DNA from: JAGVGT01 sp963807225
GTDB taxonomy: Bacteria; Desulfobacterota; Desulfobulbia; Desulfobulbales; JAGXFP01
NCBI GenBank assembly: GCA_963807225.1
Contig: CAWEAD010000012.1
Span: 124,001-188,000, forward strand
Direction of reading: 5' to 3'
Length of the DNA stretch: 64,000 nt
Positions 46,268 through 54,915 of this stretch are shown here, one piece after another; the stretch's first letter is position 1; every line of letters starts with the position of its first letter. The position numbers were made by a program, and so were the translations under genes. The notes below the pieces were generated by a model that was not told where the DNA came from, ran no database searches, and saw only the letters and a program-made list of their open reading frames with translations.

Positions 46268-47590
46268 TCACTCCACCGCGGTCGGACAGTATTCGTCGGC
46301 GTCACGGTCAGGGTCGTGCAGCAGGCAGTCGGCCAGAAAGCGCCGGTGTTCCAAATCGGCGGCTTCCTGGGCGGTTTGGCGCAAATGATCGAATTCCTCG
46401 AGATGGTCGTGGATCATCGCCACATAATTCCGGTCGAGTTTATTGTAGCTGGCCAGGTTCCGCATGACCTGGCCGGTCCCGGAACTGCTCATGGCGCAAC
46501 GGTAGGGGCGGTCCTCGGTCAGGGCGGTAAAGGTGTCGGCGACGGCCAGGATCCTGGCTCCGTCGGGTAGTTCGGTGGCCGGTGGTCGGTAGGGGTAACC
46601 GCTGCCGTCCAGCCGTTCATGATGCAGGGCGGCCCATCGGCTGATTTCGCCGAAGCCTTCGAGGTCGCGGAGGATCCAGGCGGAATAGTAAGGGTGCTTG
46701 CGGATCACCGCGAAATCGTCGGCGGTCAGGGGAGCATGCTTGGCCAGGATTTCGGCGGGGACCACCAGCTTGCCTACATCGTGCAGCAACCCGGCCAGCA
46801 GCATCTGTTCGCGGTAATTCCGGTCAAAGCCGCATTTTGCGGCCAGGTTCACCCCGACCGCGGCTACGCCGCTGGAGTGAGTGGAAGTGAAGCGGCTGCG
46901 GAAATCAATGAGTTTTCGGAAGAGTTCGGCCAGTCCCGGTAATTCATCGTAATCCAGAACCAGTTCATCCAAGTGCAGCCTCTTCCGGAGGATTTCACAG
47001 ATCTCCGGCGAGGTCAGGTCCAACCAGAATACTTCTCGTGCGGCTGCTTCCTTGAAGGCTTCGACCAGCCCGGGTACAAACACTTCCCCGGATCTGCCGA
47101 CAATACTGCTGATGATCTCCTCCTTCTGGCTCAAAATCTCCCGGCGAGGGTCGATCTGCACCGCGATCCGGTCGGCCAGGTGCAACAGATGGCTGAGGGA
47201 CGGCACCGGCTCTTCACGATATTCCCGGCCTCGACCATGCTGCCAGTATACGTGATGATAGCGGACCAGCCGGGCCAGTTCCGCGAAGGGCGCAAAACTG
47301 GAGAGCAGGACGAACCCAGGCACGGCGTGCAGATCAGGATCCAGTACTTCGAAATCGAATGAATCGAGCCGGCGCCTGATCGACAGCCCGCCGATGTCGT
47401 GAACCGCGCCGGCCATGGCCAGCTGTTGCACATCCGGAGTCGGCAGGCCCATGGTTTTCCCAAGGGTGGCGGCAATAAAGGAGACTTTTCTGTGATGATC
47501 GGCCAGGATCGGGCTGATCAGGTCGGTGGCATTGGCTATGCTGCTGAGGAGAGGATAAAGCTCCACCCTCAGATTCTGACTTGTTGGCAT
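46268..47590 (-). CDS. double-HD protein with HD-GYP domain
   Basis: A 440-residue protein likely to hydrolyse or sense cyclic di-GMP. The C-terminal HD-GYP domain is canonical: LLAGLLHDVGKLVVP (HD pair), HPYYSAWIL, HHERLDGSGYPY (GYP). An N-terminal HD-like domain (about 30-150) keeps AGAVHDIGGLSI and a VRYHHVYW segment but lacks the GYP loop, so it is a degenerate duplicate. No sensor or receiver domain is present. The ribosome site is weak. Convergent with the DUF2905 gene; only 14 bp separate the two stops. Confidence 0.92.
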   Translation of the reverse strand: MPTSQNLRVELYPLLSSIANATDLISPILADHHRKVSFIAATLGKTMGLPTPDVQQLAMAGAVHDIGGLSIRRRLDSFDFEVLDPDLHAVPGFVLLSSFAPFAELARLVRYHHVYWQHGRGREYREEPVPSLSHLLHLADRIAVQIDPRREILSQKEEIISSIVGRSGEVFVPGLVEAFKEAAAREVFWLDLTSPEICEILRKRLHLDELVLDYDELPGLAELFRKLIDFRSRFTSTHSSGVAAVGVNLAAKCGFDRNYREQMLLAGLLHDVGKLVVPAEILAKHAPLTADDFAVIRKHPYYSAWILRDLEGFGEISRWAALHHERLDGSGYPYRPPATELPDGARILAVADTFTALTEDRPYRCAMSSSGTGQVMRNLASYNKLDRNYVAMIHDHLEEFDHLRQTAQEAADLEHRRFLADCLLHDPDRDADEYCPTAVE

Positions 47591-47885
47591 GACGTTTTGG
47601 TTCCGGCAGTATCGGGCAGTCCGTTTAATTTGAGAGATAAGAGATTATTGGTAATAAGACTTATAATAAGATGAATTATTGTTTTTGGCCGATTAAATTC
47701 GTTCGGCCGGGAGAAATCGGCATCATTTCAACCCGGCTGTGCAGATTCAAAGTCCGGGAGGGGAAGGTGATTCGGCTTTGTAACAGTGGCGGTTTAATTT
47801 TCACCGGTGTTGAGTTATGCTTGGCGTGTCCGGCTGTTTCGACCGGGAAACTATCTTAAACTACAGGTTCGGAAAGGAGCAAAAT

Positions 47886-48053
47886 ATGAAACTATGGGTG
47901 ACTCCGGAAGGGGACCGCTGGCTCTGCGATGAATGCCAGCCTGACTTTGCCGCGCAGATTGAACTGGAGAAATGGCGGGCGGCCTTCGAAAAATGGGAAC
48001 CGACTTTGCGCTGCTCGCAATGCAAACATGGCGACATGGAAGTGCTTGATTAA
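47886..48053 (+). CDS. small zinc-ribbon-like protein
   Basis: A 55-residue protein with two Cys pairs (CDEC and CSQC) 30 residues apart, consistent with one zinc site. AAGGAGC lies 6 nt before the ATG. Function is unknown. Confidence 0.75.
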   Translation: MKLWVTPEGDRWLCDECQPDFAAQIELEKWRAAFEKWEPTLRCSQCKHGDMEVLD

Positions 48054-48252
48054 TTTTCTGAACATAACCGGTCAAAACCCATGGACTTTGGCATAGTCTC
48101 CTTGCCGTCATTATCAGGTGCCAACGGCGCTTATCTGCGGCTTTGCTGAGTTTATGCCCTTCGAGTATTCGCCATGACAGCTATTTTGAATTTTTCGCGA
48201 ATAAGTTTTTAAATTTAACTTTTTTGCCACCGGAGCAATAAGGAGAAAGGTG

Positions 48253-48552
48253 ATGACTGAAAAAAATCGAACCGAACCGCCGGAGGCTGATTTTCAGATC
48301 CGCTGCCGCAAGCTCGGACAACTGATTCACTACGGATACTGCTGTCGGGAGAACGAGGGACTGCCTTGCGCCAAAACCCTGGACTGCTGGTTCCCGTATT
48401 TCAACGTGGCCGAGTACCTTCGGGGGGTACTCACGCCTGAGGAATGGGCGGCAACCTTTGAAAAACCGGTCAAACCGAAACTGCTCTCCTTGGCCGAACT
48501 GATCGAGCAGGCCGAGAATAATGTCAAAGAACGGAAACGGAAGAAGGAATAA
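48253..48552 (+). CDS. small Cys-rich protein
   Basis: A 99-residue soluble protein. Cysteines fall in an N-terminal core (CRKLGQLIHYGYCCRENEGL, then PCAKTLDCW), which suggests a metal-binding or redox site; the C-terminal half is a charged helix. I believe it is a recurrent small family in anaerobic deltaproteobacteria, but this was not checked. ATG 48253 follows AAGGAG 7 nt upstream. Confidence 0.75.
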   Translation: MTEKNRTEPPEADFQIRCRKLGQLIHYGYCCRENEGLPCAKTLDCWFPYFNVAEYLRGVLTPEEWAATFEKPVKPKLLSLAELIEQAENNVKERKRKKE

Positions 48553-48841
48553 CGGCTTCGCCAACGGATTTATACCGCCCCTCTTATCCCCCTTCCTGCT
48601 TCACCGGTTTTACCGCATGAGATGAGATTCCGCAGCACGACTATATCCCGGCTCTAAAGAAAATGATTCTTGATAGTTGATTTTTGTATTCTCACCGTGA
48701 TATTCAATACACATGGCTTGGCTGCTTCAGCCGTAATTCAGGCCTAACTTCTCCACAATCTGAATGAATAGAATGATGGTTCCGCACGGTTTAGCGTGAC
48801 CTGAAAAGGTTGCTGGTTTCTGCTCGAATAAGGAGGATTAA

Positions 48842-50539
48842 ATGAGCAAAGACAAAGGATTGCTGTTGAACATTTTCATCTGGCTACTACTCGGTCTGGC
48901 GCTGGTGGCCTGTGAGAATGATCGAGACTATACGGCGGAAAGACCCGTTATTCCGGCCAATGCCCAAACGCTTGATCTGGCCAAGAATGCTTCGGCGGTC
49001 AGCTCCGTCGGTGTCGTACAGTTTTCGCATGCCATTCATAATACCCGGCCGGAGATCAATTATGACTGTATGATCTGTCACATCCATACTGCCGTTACGG
49101 TCTCGCCCTCCTGGCCCTGTGCTCAGTGCCATGCGCCCGGCGGCATCGCCGCGGGTCTTGAGGCCTGCAGTAATCCCGAGGTTGGAGAGCACGGGCAGAG
49201 TTGTATTACCCGGGCTTGTTTTGATTGCCATGCCGGCCTCACTCCTCCAACCGACCTCAACGATTGTAATTACTGCCATGCCAACCTGGCATTTTTCGCC
49301 GATTCCGCGGTTGAAGGATTACAGTTCAGTTCCGCGACCTGGACCGGAAAAACCGATAATCGGGGTGTTTTTGAATTCCGCGACGGCGACACCCTGACCT
49401 TCCTGGTCGGCGGGGTCACCATCGGAACGGTTGAGGTCGACAGCAACCAGAATATACAACGGTTCCACTTTGCCACTCCCATCGACCTGGTTCCCGGGGC
49501 AGTCGATGAAACGAATCAGACCGTTACCAATATTGCCAGATTCCTGCAGTCTCTGGATATCGACGCTGACCCGAGCAACGGTATCACCATGCCGGACGGA
49601 CTAGCCAACGTGACCAGGGGGCGGCCCATCGATTTTGCCGTCGATACCGTGGCCTTTGAAAATGACGCCAACCTGCTATATATCCTGGCCCAATTCGGTA
49701 AAACCCTGGTCACGGAGGCGGATGCCCAGGCGCATTTGCGGGCCACCTTAGATGCCAAGTTCCCGCCGGCCACCGGCACCGTGATTACCGGCGTTCCCAA
49801 TACCAATTTCGTGTTGCAGGGCCTCACCAGTGAGTCAAGCGGAGTTACCTATAACTATCAGTGGTACCGGGCCGATGACGAGGCCGGTCTCAACGAGACG
49901 GCCATTGCCGGGGCCACCACCACCGAATATCAGCCGGTGACTGCCGATGTCGGCAAATATCTGGTCTTTGAGGTGACTCCGGCGGCGGTCGGCGGAACTC
50001 CGGATCGAAGTGACTGGCTGGGACCGATCACCGACAGCCAGACCGTCACCTACGTATCGACCCTTGACTTTCAGAGCCAGGTGGATCAGTTCCATATCCG
50101 CTTGCCGGCCACGGCGGAAGCCACCTTCGATGTGATCTCCTACGAGCCGGATGTGGGGGGCGGTGCCACACCCAGCACACCACCGGTGCCGCAGGATTTC
50201 TTCGGCAACGGCGATAACAACGATTTCCTGGTGACCAATTGCTATCTGTTTCAGGAGGATGCCAGCCACACTCTAGTATTTGAGCGTTCGGGGAACGCTC
50301 CTTATTATGAATGGACTGATACCGACGTCAATCGCCGGGCCAAGAAAAATCCCCTGGTCATTCTGGCCGGTCCAGATGCCTTGCCGGCCGGCGATTACCT
50401 GTTTACCATCGGCGCCAACCTGCTGAGCCAGGACGATGCCCTGAGCGGCTTCAACACCGGCGGCTTCTCCTGGGCCGATACGCGGACCGGTATCACCAAC
50501 CAGAATCACTACCAGGTGATTTTTACCTTCAACTATTAA
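48842..50539 (+). CDS. four-haem lipoprotein cytochrome with beta domains
   Basis: A 565-residue lipoprotein (lipobox LVAC, Cys24). The N-terminal third has four CxxCH sites: CMICH 76-80, CAQCH 93-97, CFDCH 126-130, CNYCH 142-146, with extra His (FSHAIHN) as likely axial ligands, so it should carry four c-type haems in a c7/c3-like arrangement. From about 158 the protein is beta-rich: first a domain with VFEFRDGDTLTFLVGGVTIG, then an Ig-like domain (YNYQWYRADDEAG ... DVGKYLVFEVTP), then a C-terminal beta domain. A surface-exposed electron carrier or adhesin-cytochrome fusion is likely. AATAAGGAGG precedes the ATG. Confidence 0.9.
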   Translation: MSKDKGLLLNIFIWLLLGLALVACENDRDYTAERPVIPANAQTLDLAKNASAVSSVGVVQFSHAIHNTRPEINYDCMICHIHTAVTVSPSWPCAQCHAPGGIAAGLEACSNPEVGEHGQSCITRACFDCHAGLTPPTDLNDCNYCHANLAFFADSAVEGLQFSSATWTGKTDNRGVFEFRDGDTLTFLVGGVTIGTVEVDSNQNIQRFHFATPIDLVPGAVDETNQTVTNIARFLQSLDIDADPSNGITMPDGLANVTRGRPIDFAVDTVAFENDANLLYILAQFGKTLVTEADAQAHLRATLDAKFPPATGTVITGVPNTNFVLQGLTSESSGVTYNYQWYRADDEAGLNETAIAGATTTEYQPVTADVGKYLVFEVTPAAVGGTPDRSDWLGPITDSQTVTYVSTLDFQSQVDQFHIRLPATAEATFDVISYEPDVGGGATPSTPPVPQDFFGNGDNNDFLVTNCYLFQEDASHTLVFERSGNAPYYEWTDTDVNRRAKKNPLVILAGPDALPAGDYLFTIGANLLSQDDALSGFNTGGFSWADTRTGITNQNHYQVIFTFNY

Positions 50540-50565
50540 CCCAGATGATGCGGAAGGATTCTTTC

Positions 50566-51381
50566 ATGACCGTCGACAAGTTTGTTAAATCAATCATGAA
50601 CGTGATCGGCCTGCTGCTGTTGCTGGTCGGCATCTCGGCCTGCCAGACCACCGGTTCCACACTGGCCGGTAATAGTCTGGTCTTGCGCGAGGTGCCCCGG
50701 GCAGACCGGATACCGGTTATGGTGCTGAATTTTCGCAACGGCACTCTGAAGGACAAGGCCGAGCTGTACCAGCCTTGGGAACTGGGGCTGCCGTCGATGA
50801 TCATGACCGATCTTGAGACCATCGGCGTCTTCAATATCATCAGTCGCGAGATGCTGAAGGACGTCCTGCGGGAGCAGGCCATGCAGCAGACTGGCCTCGT
50901 CGATGAAAAACAGGCGGTGCAGGTGGGCCGCATTGTAGCCGCCAAATATGTCCTCACCGGCAATTACATGGCCTTGGACGGTCAGCTGCACATCGAGTCC
51001 CGTTTGCTCTCGGTGGAGTACGGGACTCAGATGGGGGCCGCCGCCGTGACCGGCCAGTTGACCGGCTTTTTCAACCTGGAAAAACAGCTGGTGCTCGAGA
51101 TGACCAGGCAACTCGGGGCCGTCCTGCATCCGGAAGAGGAAAAGTTGGTCGAAGCCAACGTTGAGACCACCTCGGTCGATGCCTCACTGCAGAACTACGC
51201 TGGTGAGATTAAGCTTTATCGGGCCAAGGATTTGGAATCCGAAGGTAAGAAGGACCAGGCCGAGAAACTGGTGATCGAAGCACGCCTCCGTTTCGAGCGG
51301 GCCTTGCAGTATGATCCCGGTTATGAACGGGCGAAGATGAACCTGGCCAGTCTCTCCATGGGCATCCCGATGACCCTGTGA
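50566..51381 (+). CDS. CsgG-like outer-membrane lipoprotein
   Basis: A 271-residue lipoprotein with lipobox ISAC (Cys26). The core (about 40-190) matches the CsgG/HfaB family: IPVMVLNFRNGT near the start and the TDLETIGVFNIISREML strand-helix, then YVLTGNYMALDGQ. CsgG forms the outer-membrane pore that exports curli subunits. The C-terminal part adds a helical segment not seen in CsgG. ATG 50566 follows GGAAGGA 7 nt upstream. It lies 26 bp after the cytochrome gene and overlaps or abuts the next gene, so the three form one unit. Confidence 0.85.
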   Translation: MTVDKFVKSIMNVIGLLLLLVGISACQTTGSTLAGNSLVLREVPRADRIPVMVLNFRNGTLKDKAELYQPWELGLPSMIMTDLETIGVFNIISREMLKDVLREQAMQQTGLVDEKQAVQVGRIVAAKYVLTGNYMALDGQLHIESRLLSVEYGTQMGAAAVTGQLTGFFNLEKQLVLEMTRQLGAVLHPEEEKLVEANVETTSVDASLQNYAGEIKLYRAKDLESEGKKDQAEKLVIEARLRFERALQYDPGYERAKMNLASLSMGIPMTL

Positions 51382-51416
51382 GCAGTTTGGCGGAGACTGA
51401 AGGAATAAAACCAAAA

Positions 51417-52271
51417 ATGAAGAGAGCCATGAAAGAGAATCTGAAGAAAATTATCCTGGTTGCCGGTATTTTCCTGATGCTGCCCGTTTCCGTCCATGCC
51501 GGGACCTTTTACACCGGGGTCAAGTATTGGCAGGCTACTTGGGATTCGGCCATACTCGACTGGTTTGAGAAGGATATCGCCGAGACTTACCGGGAAAACC
51601 GACTGATCCTGGTCTCCCACAAGGATCCGGGCGACGGCTATCTGGCCGGTCCGTTATTCGGCTACCAGACCGACAATCGCAAATGGTCCTTCAGTTTCTC
51701 GCCGATGATCTTCAGCAGTTTCACCCAGGAGTGGGAAGGATCGCCGGGCCCGGTCGATCTGCATAACACTATTGATCTGAAGCGCAAGGATTTCGACTTT
51801 GCCGCCAGTTACACCATCAACAAGTATCTCAAGGGTTATGTGGGCTACAAGTACCAGGACATGAAGATGGACTTCAACCTAAACTTCGTGGTCCCCAACA
51901 CCACTTTCAGCCAGGATTTCCATTATGAAGTGGAGTCGCAGGTCCACATCCCCACCGCGGGACTGGCCGGGGTCTACCAAATTTCCGACCACTTCGTCAC
52001 CGGTTTGCAGGCCGGGGTGCTTTATGCCATCCCCTCCTTGACCATGAAGGAATCATCCCTCGGCATCGATCAGGACGTGAAGCCTTGGCCGGGTCTGGGT
52101 TTCAATACTGAAGCGACCCTTACCTACCAGCCTTTCCAGGCCCTGCTCCTGCAGGGTGGGTACCGCTATCAGGTCTTCGAGATGGAGGCCAGGGCGCCGG
52201 GCCGCACCGATACCACCAGGTCCTACGATGTCACCCACGGCTGGACCTTGTCGGCTATCTACGTTTTCTGA
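51417..52271 (+). CDS. predicted outer-membrane beta-barrel protein
   Basis: A 284-residue protein with a signal peptide ending near SVHA. The mature part has alternating amphipathic beta strands with many aromatic residues and ends in Phe (SAIYVF), the mark of outer-membrane barrels. Strands such as YLKGYVGYKYQDMKMD and LLLQGGYRYQVFEME suggest a small barrel of 8-12 strands. A GTG at 51378, overlapping the CsgG-like stop (GTGA), is an alternative start. It ends with a strong terminator, so it is the last gene of the cytochrome-CsgG unit. Confidence 0.8.
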   Translation: MKRAMKENLKKIILVAGIFLMLPVSVHAGTFYTGVKYWQATWDSAILDWFEKDIAETYRENRLILVSHKDPGDGYLAGPLFGYQTDNRKWSFSFSPMIFSSFTQEWEGSPGPVDLHNTIDLKRKDFDFAASYTINKYLKGYVGYKYQDMKMDFNLNFVVPNTTFSQDFHYEVESQVHIPTAGLAGVYQISDHFVTGLQAGVLYAIPSLTMKESSLGIDQDVKPWPGLGFNTEATLTYQPFQALLLQGGYRYQVFEMEARAPGRTDTTRSYDVTHGWTLSAIYVF

Positions 52272-52296
52272 GCCCAGCATATACTGCACGAGCATG

Positions 52297-52328
52297 AGGA
52301 ATGGCCGGGTCAGATCCCGGCCATTCCT
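52297..52328 (+). terminator. strong hairpin terminator
   Basis: AGGAATGGCCGGG (52297-52309) and CCCGGCCATTCCT (52316-52328) form a perfect 13-bp stem with a 6-nt loop, followed by GTTTCC. It ends the cytochrome, CsgG and barrel unit. Confidence 0.7.
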
Positions 52329-52666
52329 GTTTCCGGCTGTTTCTCCAGCAATAGTCAACCCTCCCAACCGATTACCGGATCCCGGCGATCAACAGCGGTA
52401 ATTTTCTCAATAATAAGCAGGGATCTCGGCATCGCGCCGGTATCTGGTCCCGTCGCCCGGAAGGTTTTTGCCGGCGCTCCAGGCGGAGATTGGCGATCAG
52501 TGGCAGCCGAATTTATTTGGTGATTATAGCAGACGTCTGGCAAGATCTTAGAAAGAATGGACCGGTCAAAAACGATCGCAATGAACTGACAGGAACCGGT
52601 TGCCGCTCCGTGGCAAAAGCCTCGGGACATTTGCTTCACTTCTAACTTATATTTTAGGGATTGAAT
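52329..52666. other. intergenic region
   Basis: No gene supported. It separates the barrel gene from the TlpA-like gene and should hold that gene's promoter, but no clear boxes were found. Confidence 0.35.
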
Positions 52667-53221
52667 ATGCGAAACCTCTGCCTGCTTATCATTATTTTTC
52701 TTCTGGTCGGCCTGGGCATCGGTGGTTGTGAACGGCGGAATAAGAATCAGGCCCATCCTTCCGATAAGGATCAGTTTTCCGGCATCGACATAAGCGCCGA
52801 AGGCAGAACCTTACCCAAATTCATCCTGCCTGATATCCGCGATGGACGGGAAATCAGGAGTGATAGCTATATCGGCCGGGTGGTCCTGGTGGACTTTCTC
52901 TCCCCCTTATGTCCGGTGTGCCGGAAGGAGATGGGTGAATTGCAAAAAATGCAGGAAGATTTCCCGGCCGCCAGCTTTGCCGTTCTGGGTATGATGTCAG
53001 CGGAAGACGATCAGGCGCAAATGAAGGTGGTAATGGAGAAGGGAAAGTTTACTTTTCCGATGATCGTAGTCGATAAGGCCCTGCAGAAGGCCTTCGGTAC
53101 CAAGATCAACATGCCGATCGCCTTCCTGGTCGACCGGCAGGGGGTAATCCGCAAGAAATATCTCAACCATCTTGATATCGAAGTGGTGCGTAAAGATATC
53201 GAACAGTTGCAGCCCCGGTAA
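52667..53221 (+). CDS. TlpA/ResA-like lipoprotein thioredoxin
   Basis: A 184-residue lipoprotein (lipobox GIGGC, Cys21) with a thioredoxin domain carrying CPVC (82-85) in the context VDFLSPLCPVCRKEM and the cis-Pro region NMPIAFLVDRQGVIR. It would reduce or exchange disulfides on the periplasmic side, as TlpA/ResA do in cytochrome c maturation. The ATG at 52667 follows AGGGA 7 nt upstream. It lies 364 bp before the CusC gene. Confidence 0.9.
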   Translation: MRNLCLLIIIFLLVGLGIGGCERRNKNQAHPSDKDQFSGIDISAEGRTLPKFILPDIRDGREIRSDSYIGRVVLVDFLSPLCPVCRKEMGELQKMQEDFPAASFAVLGMMSAEDDQAQMKVVMEKGKFTFPMIVVDKALQKAFGTKINMPIAFLVDRQGVIRKKYLNHLDIEVVRKDIEQLQPR

Positions 53222-53585
53222 GGAAAATATTGCCGGGCTCTCTTTAAGTCATTTTCAATCGGTGAAGCGGGACTGGACGATCAGGTCAATTTTTGAAGGC
53301 TCGATCCCGCATTATTTGGGCTTGCCGTTCAGTCACCGTTCAGCAATTTGCTGTTTACCTTCCTAGCTCCTGCCCGGTCTCGGATAATACCTGCCCCGGA
53401 TAAATCGCTTGTCTTTAATCATCCGGTGTGGAGAATATTCTTTAGGAGCATGAAGAAGCTTCTTCACTATTATTTGGTATGTAAGACATGCCGCTATGCT
53501 ATCCATTTGAACTTACGAATACCGGTGAAGATGGCATGAGAGTTGCTTTGAGTCGGCTCATCATGATCCCCCGGAGATTCTCCCT
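53222..53585. other. intergenic region before the Cus operon
   Basis: No gene supported. A near-inverted repeat GGTATGT-AA-GACATGCC (about 53477-53493) might be a metal-responsive operator, with weak support. Confidence 0.3.
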
Positions 53586-54872
53586 ATGATTGGTAAATAT
53601 AGCTGGTTGCTTGCGTTCCCGGTCCTCTGGTTCCTGCTTCTGCCGCCTATGGCTAGCGCCGAAAACGAATCTTTACCCGGTCTGGAAAAGCTGATCGGCA
53701 TAGCCCTGTCCGAAAACCCCGAGCTTCAGGCGGCCGAGGCCAGGGCCCGCTCCTTCGAGAGCAAAGTGGTTCCGGCCGGCTCACTGAACGATCCGGCTCT
53801 TTCGCTGGCCCTCAGCAACTACCCGATCGACACCTTCTCCGACAACCAGACCCCGATGACCGGCAAGATTATCCGTCTTACCCAGGAACTGCCTTTTCCC
53901 GGCAAGCTGGCGGCTCGGGAAGAGGTGGCAACCGAGCAGGCCCGCTGGTATCGCGCCCTGGCCGAAGAGTCACGTCTCCAGTTGGTCAAAGGAGTTAAGG
54001 AAGCCTACTACAACTACTATTACTTCGATCGGGCCGTAGCCATCACCGGCAAAAACCTCGGCATCCTCGACGACTTCATCCGCCTCACCGAATCCAGCTA
54101 CTCGGTTGGAAAGGGGTTGCAACAAGACGTGCTCAAAGCCCAGGTTGAGCGTTCCCGGCTGCTGGACCGGCTTTACACTATCCGGCAGCAACGGGAGACC
54201 GCTTTGGCCGCCCTCAACCGGCTGGCCAATCGTGACCCAGATGCTCCCCTGGCCGAACTGCCCGAAATATTACCGGTTGCGTCGGGGCAGACCCCGGAAG
54301 AGTTGCGGAGCATTGCAGCAAGCGATCGCCCCATGGTGGCCGCCTACAATTCCCTGGTCGAACGTTATCGGGCTCAGAAGAAACTGGCCCGGCTCGATTA
54401 CCGCCCCGATTTCAAGGTCGGCCTGGCTTATACCCAGCGGGAACCCAGCGGCAGCGATCCGGGCACCGACTTCGCCGGGGTTGAATTCGGCTTCAACCTG
54501 CCGGTCTGGCGTGCCAAGAGAAGCGCGGCGGTGACCGAGGCCCAAAGCGGCGAGGAGATGGCCCTGGCCCAGTACCGGGATTTCCTGAACCAAGTCGCCT
54601 TCAATATCCAAGATGCCTGGAGCCAGCTGAAAACCAGCGTGGACCAAGCCAACCTCTACAAGACCGGAATCATCCCGCAGGCCGCCCAGGCCCTGGAGTC
54701 GGCCCGCGGGGCCTATCAGGTCGGCCGCCTCGGCTTCCTGCCGCTGCTGGACAACCTGATGCTGCTGTATAATTACGAGCTTCAATACCAGAAGGTTCTA
54801 AGCGACGGTCAGCGCAGCCTGGCTCGACTAGAGGCTGAAAGCGGCCGCCCCTCTGATCCTGTCTCTGAATAA
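53586..54872 (+). CDS. cusC: outer-membrane efflux protein, CusC/TolC family
   Basis: A 428-residue TolC-family outer-membrane channel with a signal peptide ending near MASA. The pattern of two repeated helical halves is visible: LIGIALSENPELQAAEARAR at the start of the first repeat, and the later SSYSVGKGLQQDVLKAQVER segment. The internal GFNLPVW strand is typical of barrel strands in the family. It is the first gene of a CusC-CusB-CusA efflux operon; the three together pump Cu(I)/Ag(I) across the envelope. Confidence 0.92.
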   Translation: MIGKYSWLLAFPVLWFLLLPPMASAENESLPGLEKLIGIALSENPELQAAEARARSFESKVVPAGSLNDPALSLALSNYPIDTFSDNQTPMTGKIIRLTQELPFPGKLAAREEVATEQARWYRALAEESRLQLVKGVKEAYYNYYYFDRAVAITGKNLGILDDFIRLTESSYSVGKGLQQDVLKAQVERSRLLDRLYTIRQQRETALAALNRLANRDPDAPLAELPEILPVASGQTPEELRSIAASDRPMVAAYNSLVERYRAQKKLARLDYRPDFKVGLAYTQREPSGSDPGTDFAGVEFGFNLPVWRAKRSAAVTEAQSGEEMALAQYRDFLNQVAFNIQDAWSQLKTSVDQANLYKTGIIPQAAQALESARGAYQVGRLGFLPLLDNLMLLYNYELQYQKVLSDGQRSLARLEAESGRPSDPVSE

Positions 54873-54915
54873 GATAGGCCAATCATCTTTTCCCCAACTG
54901 AGATCGAGGTTATCT

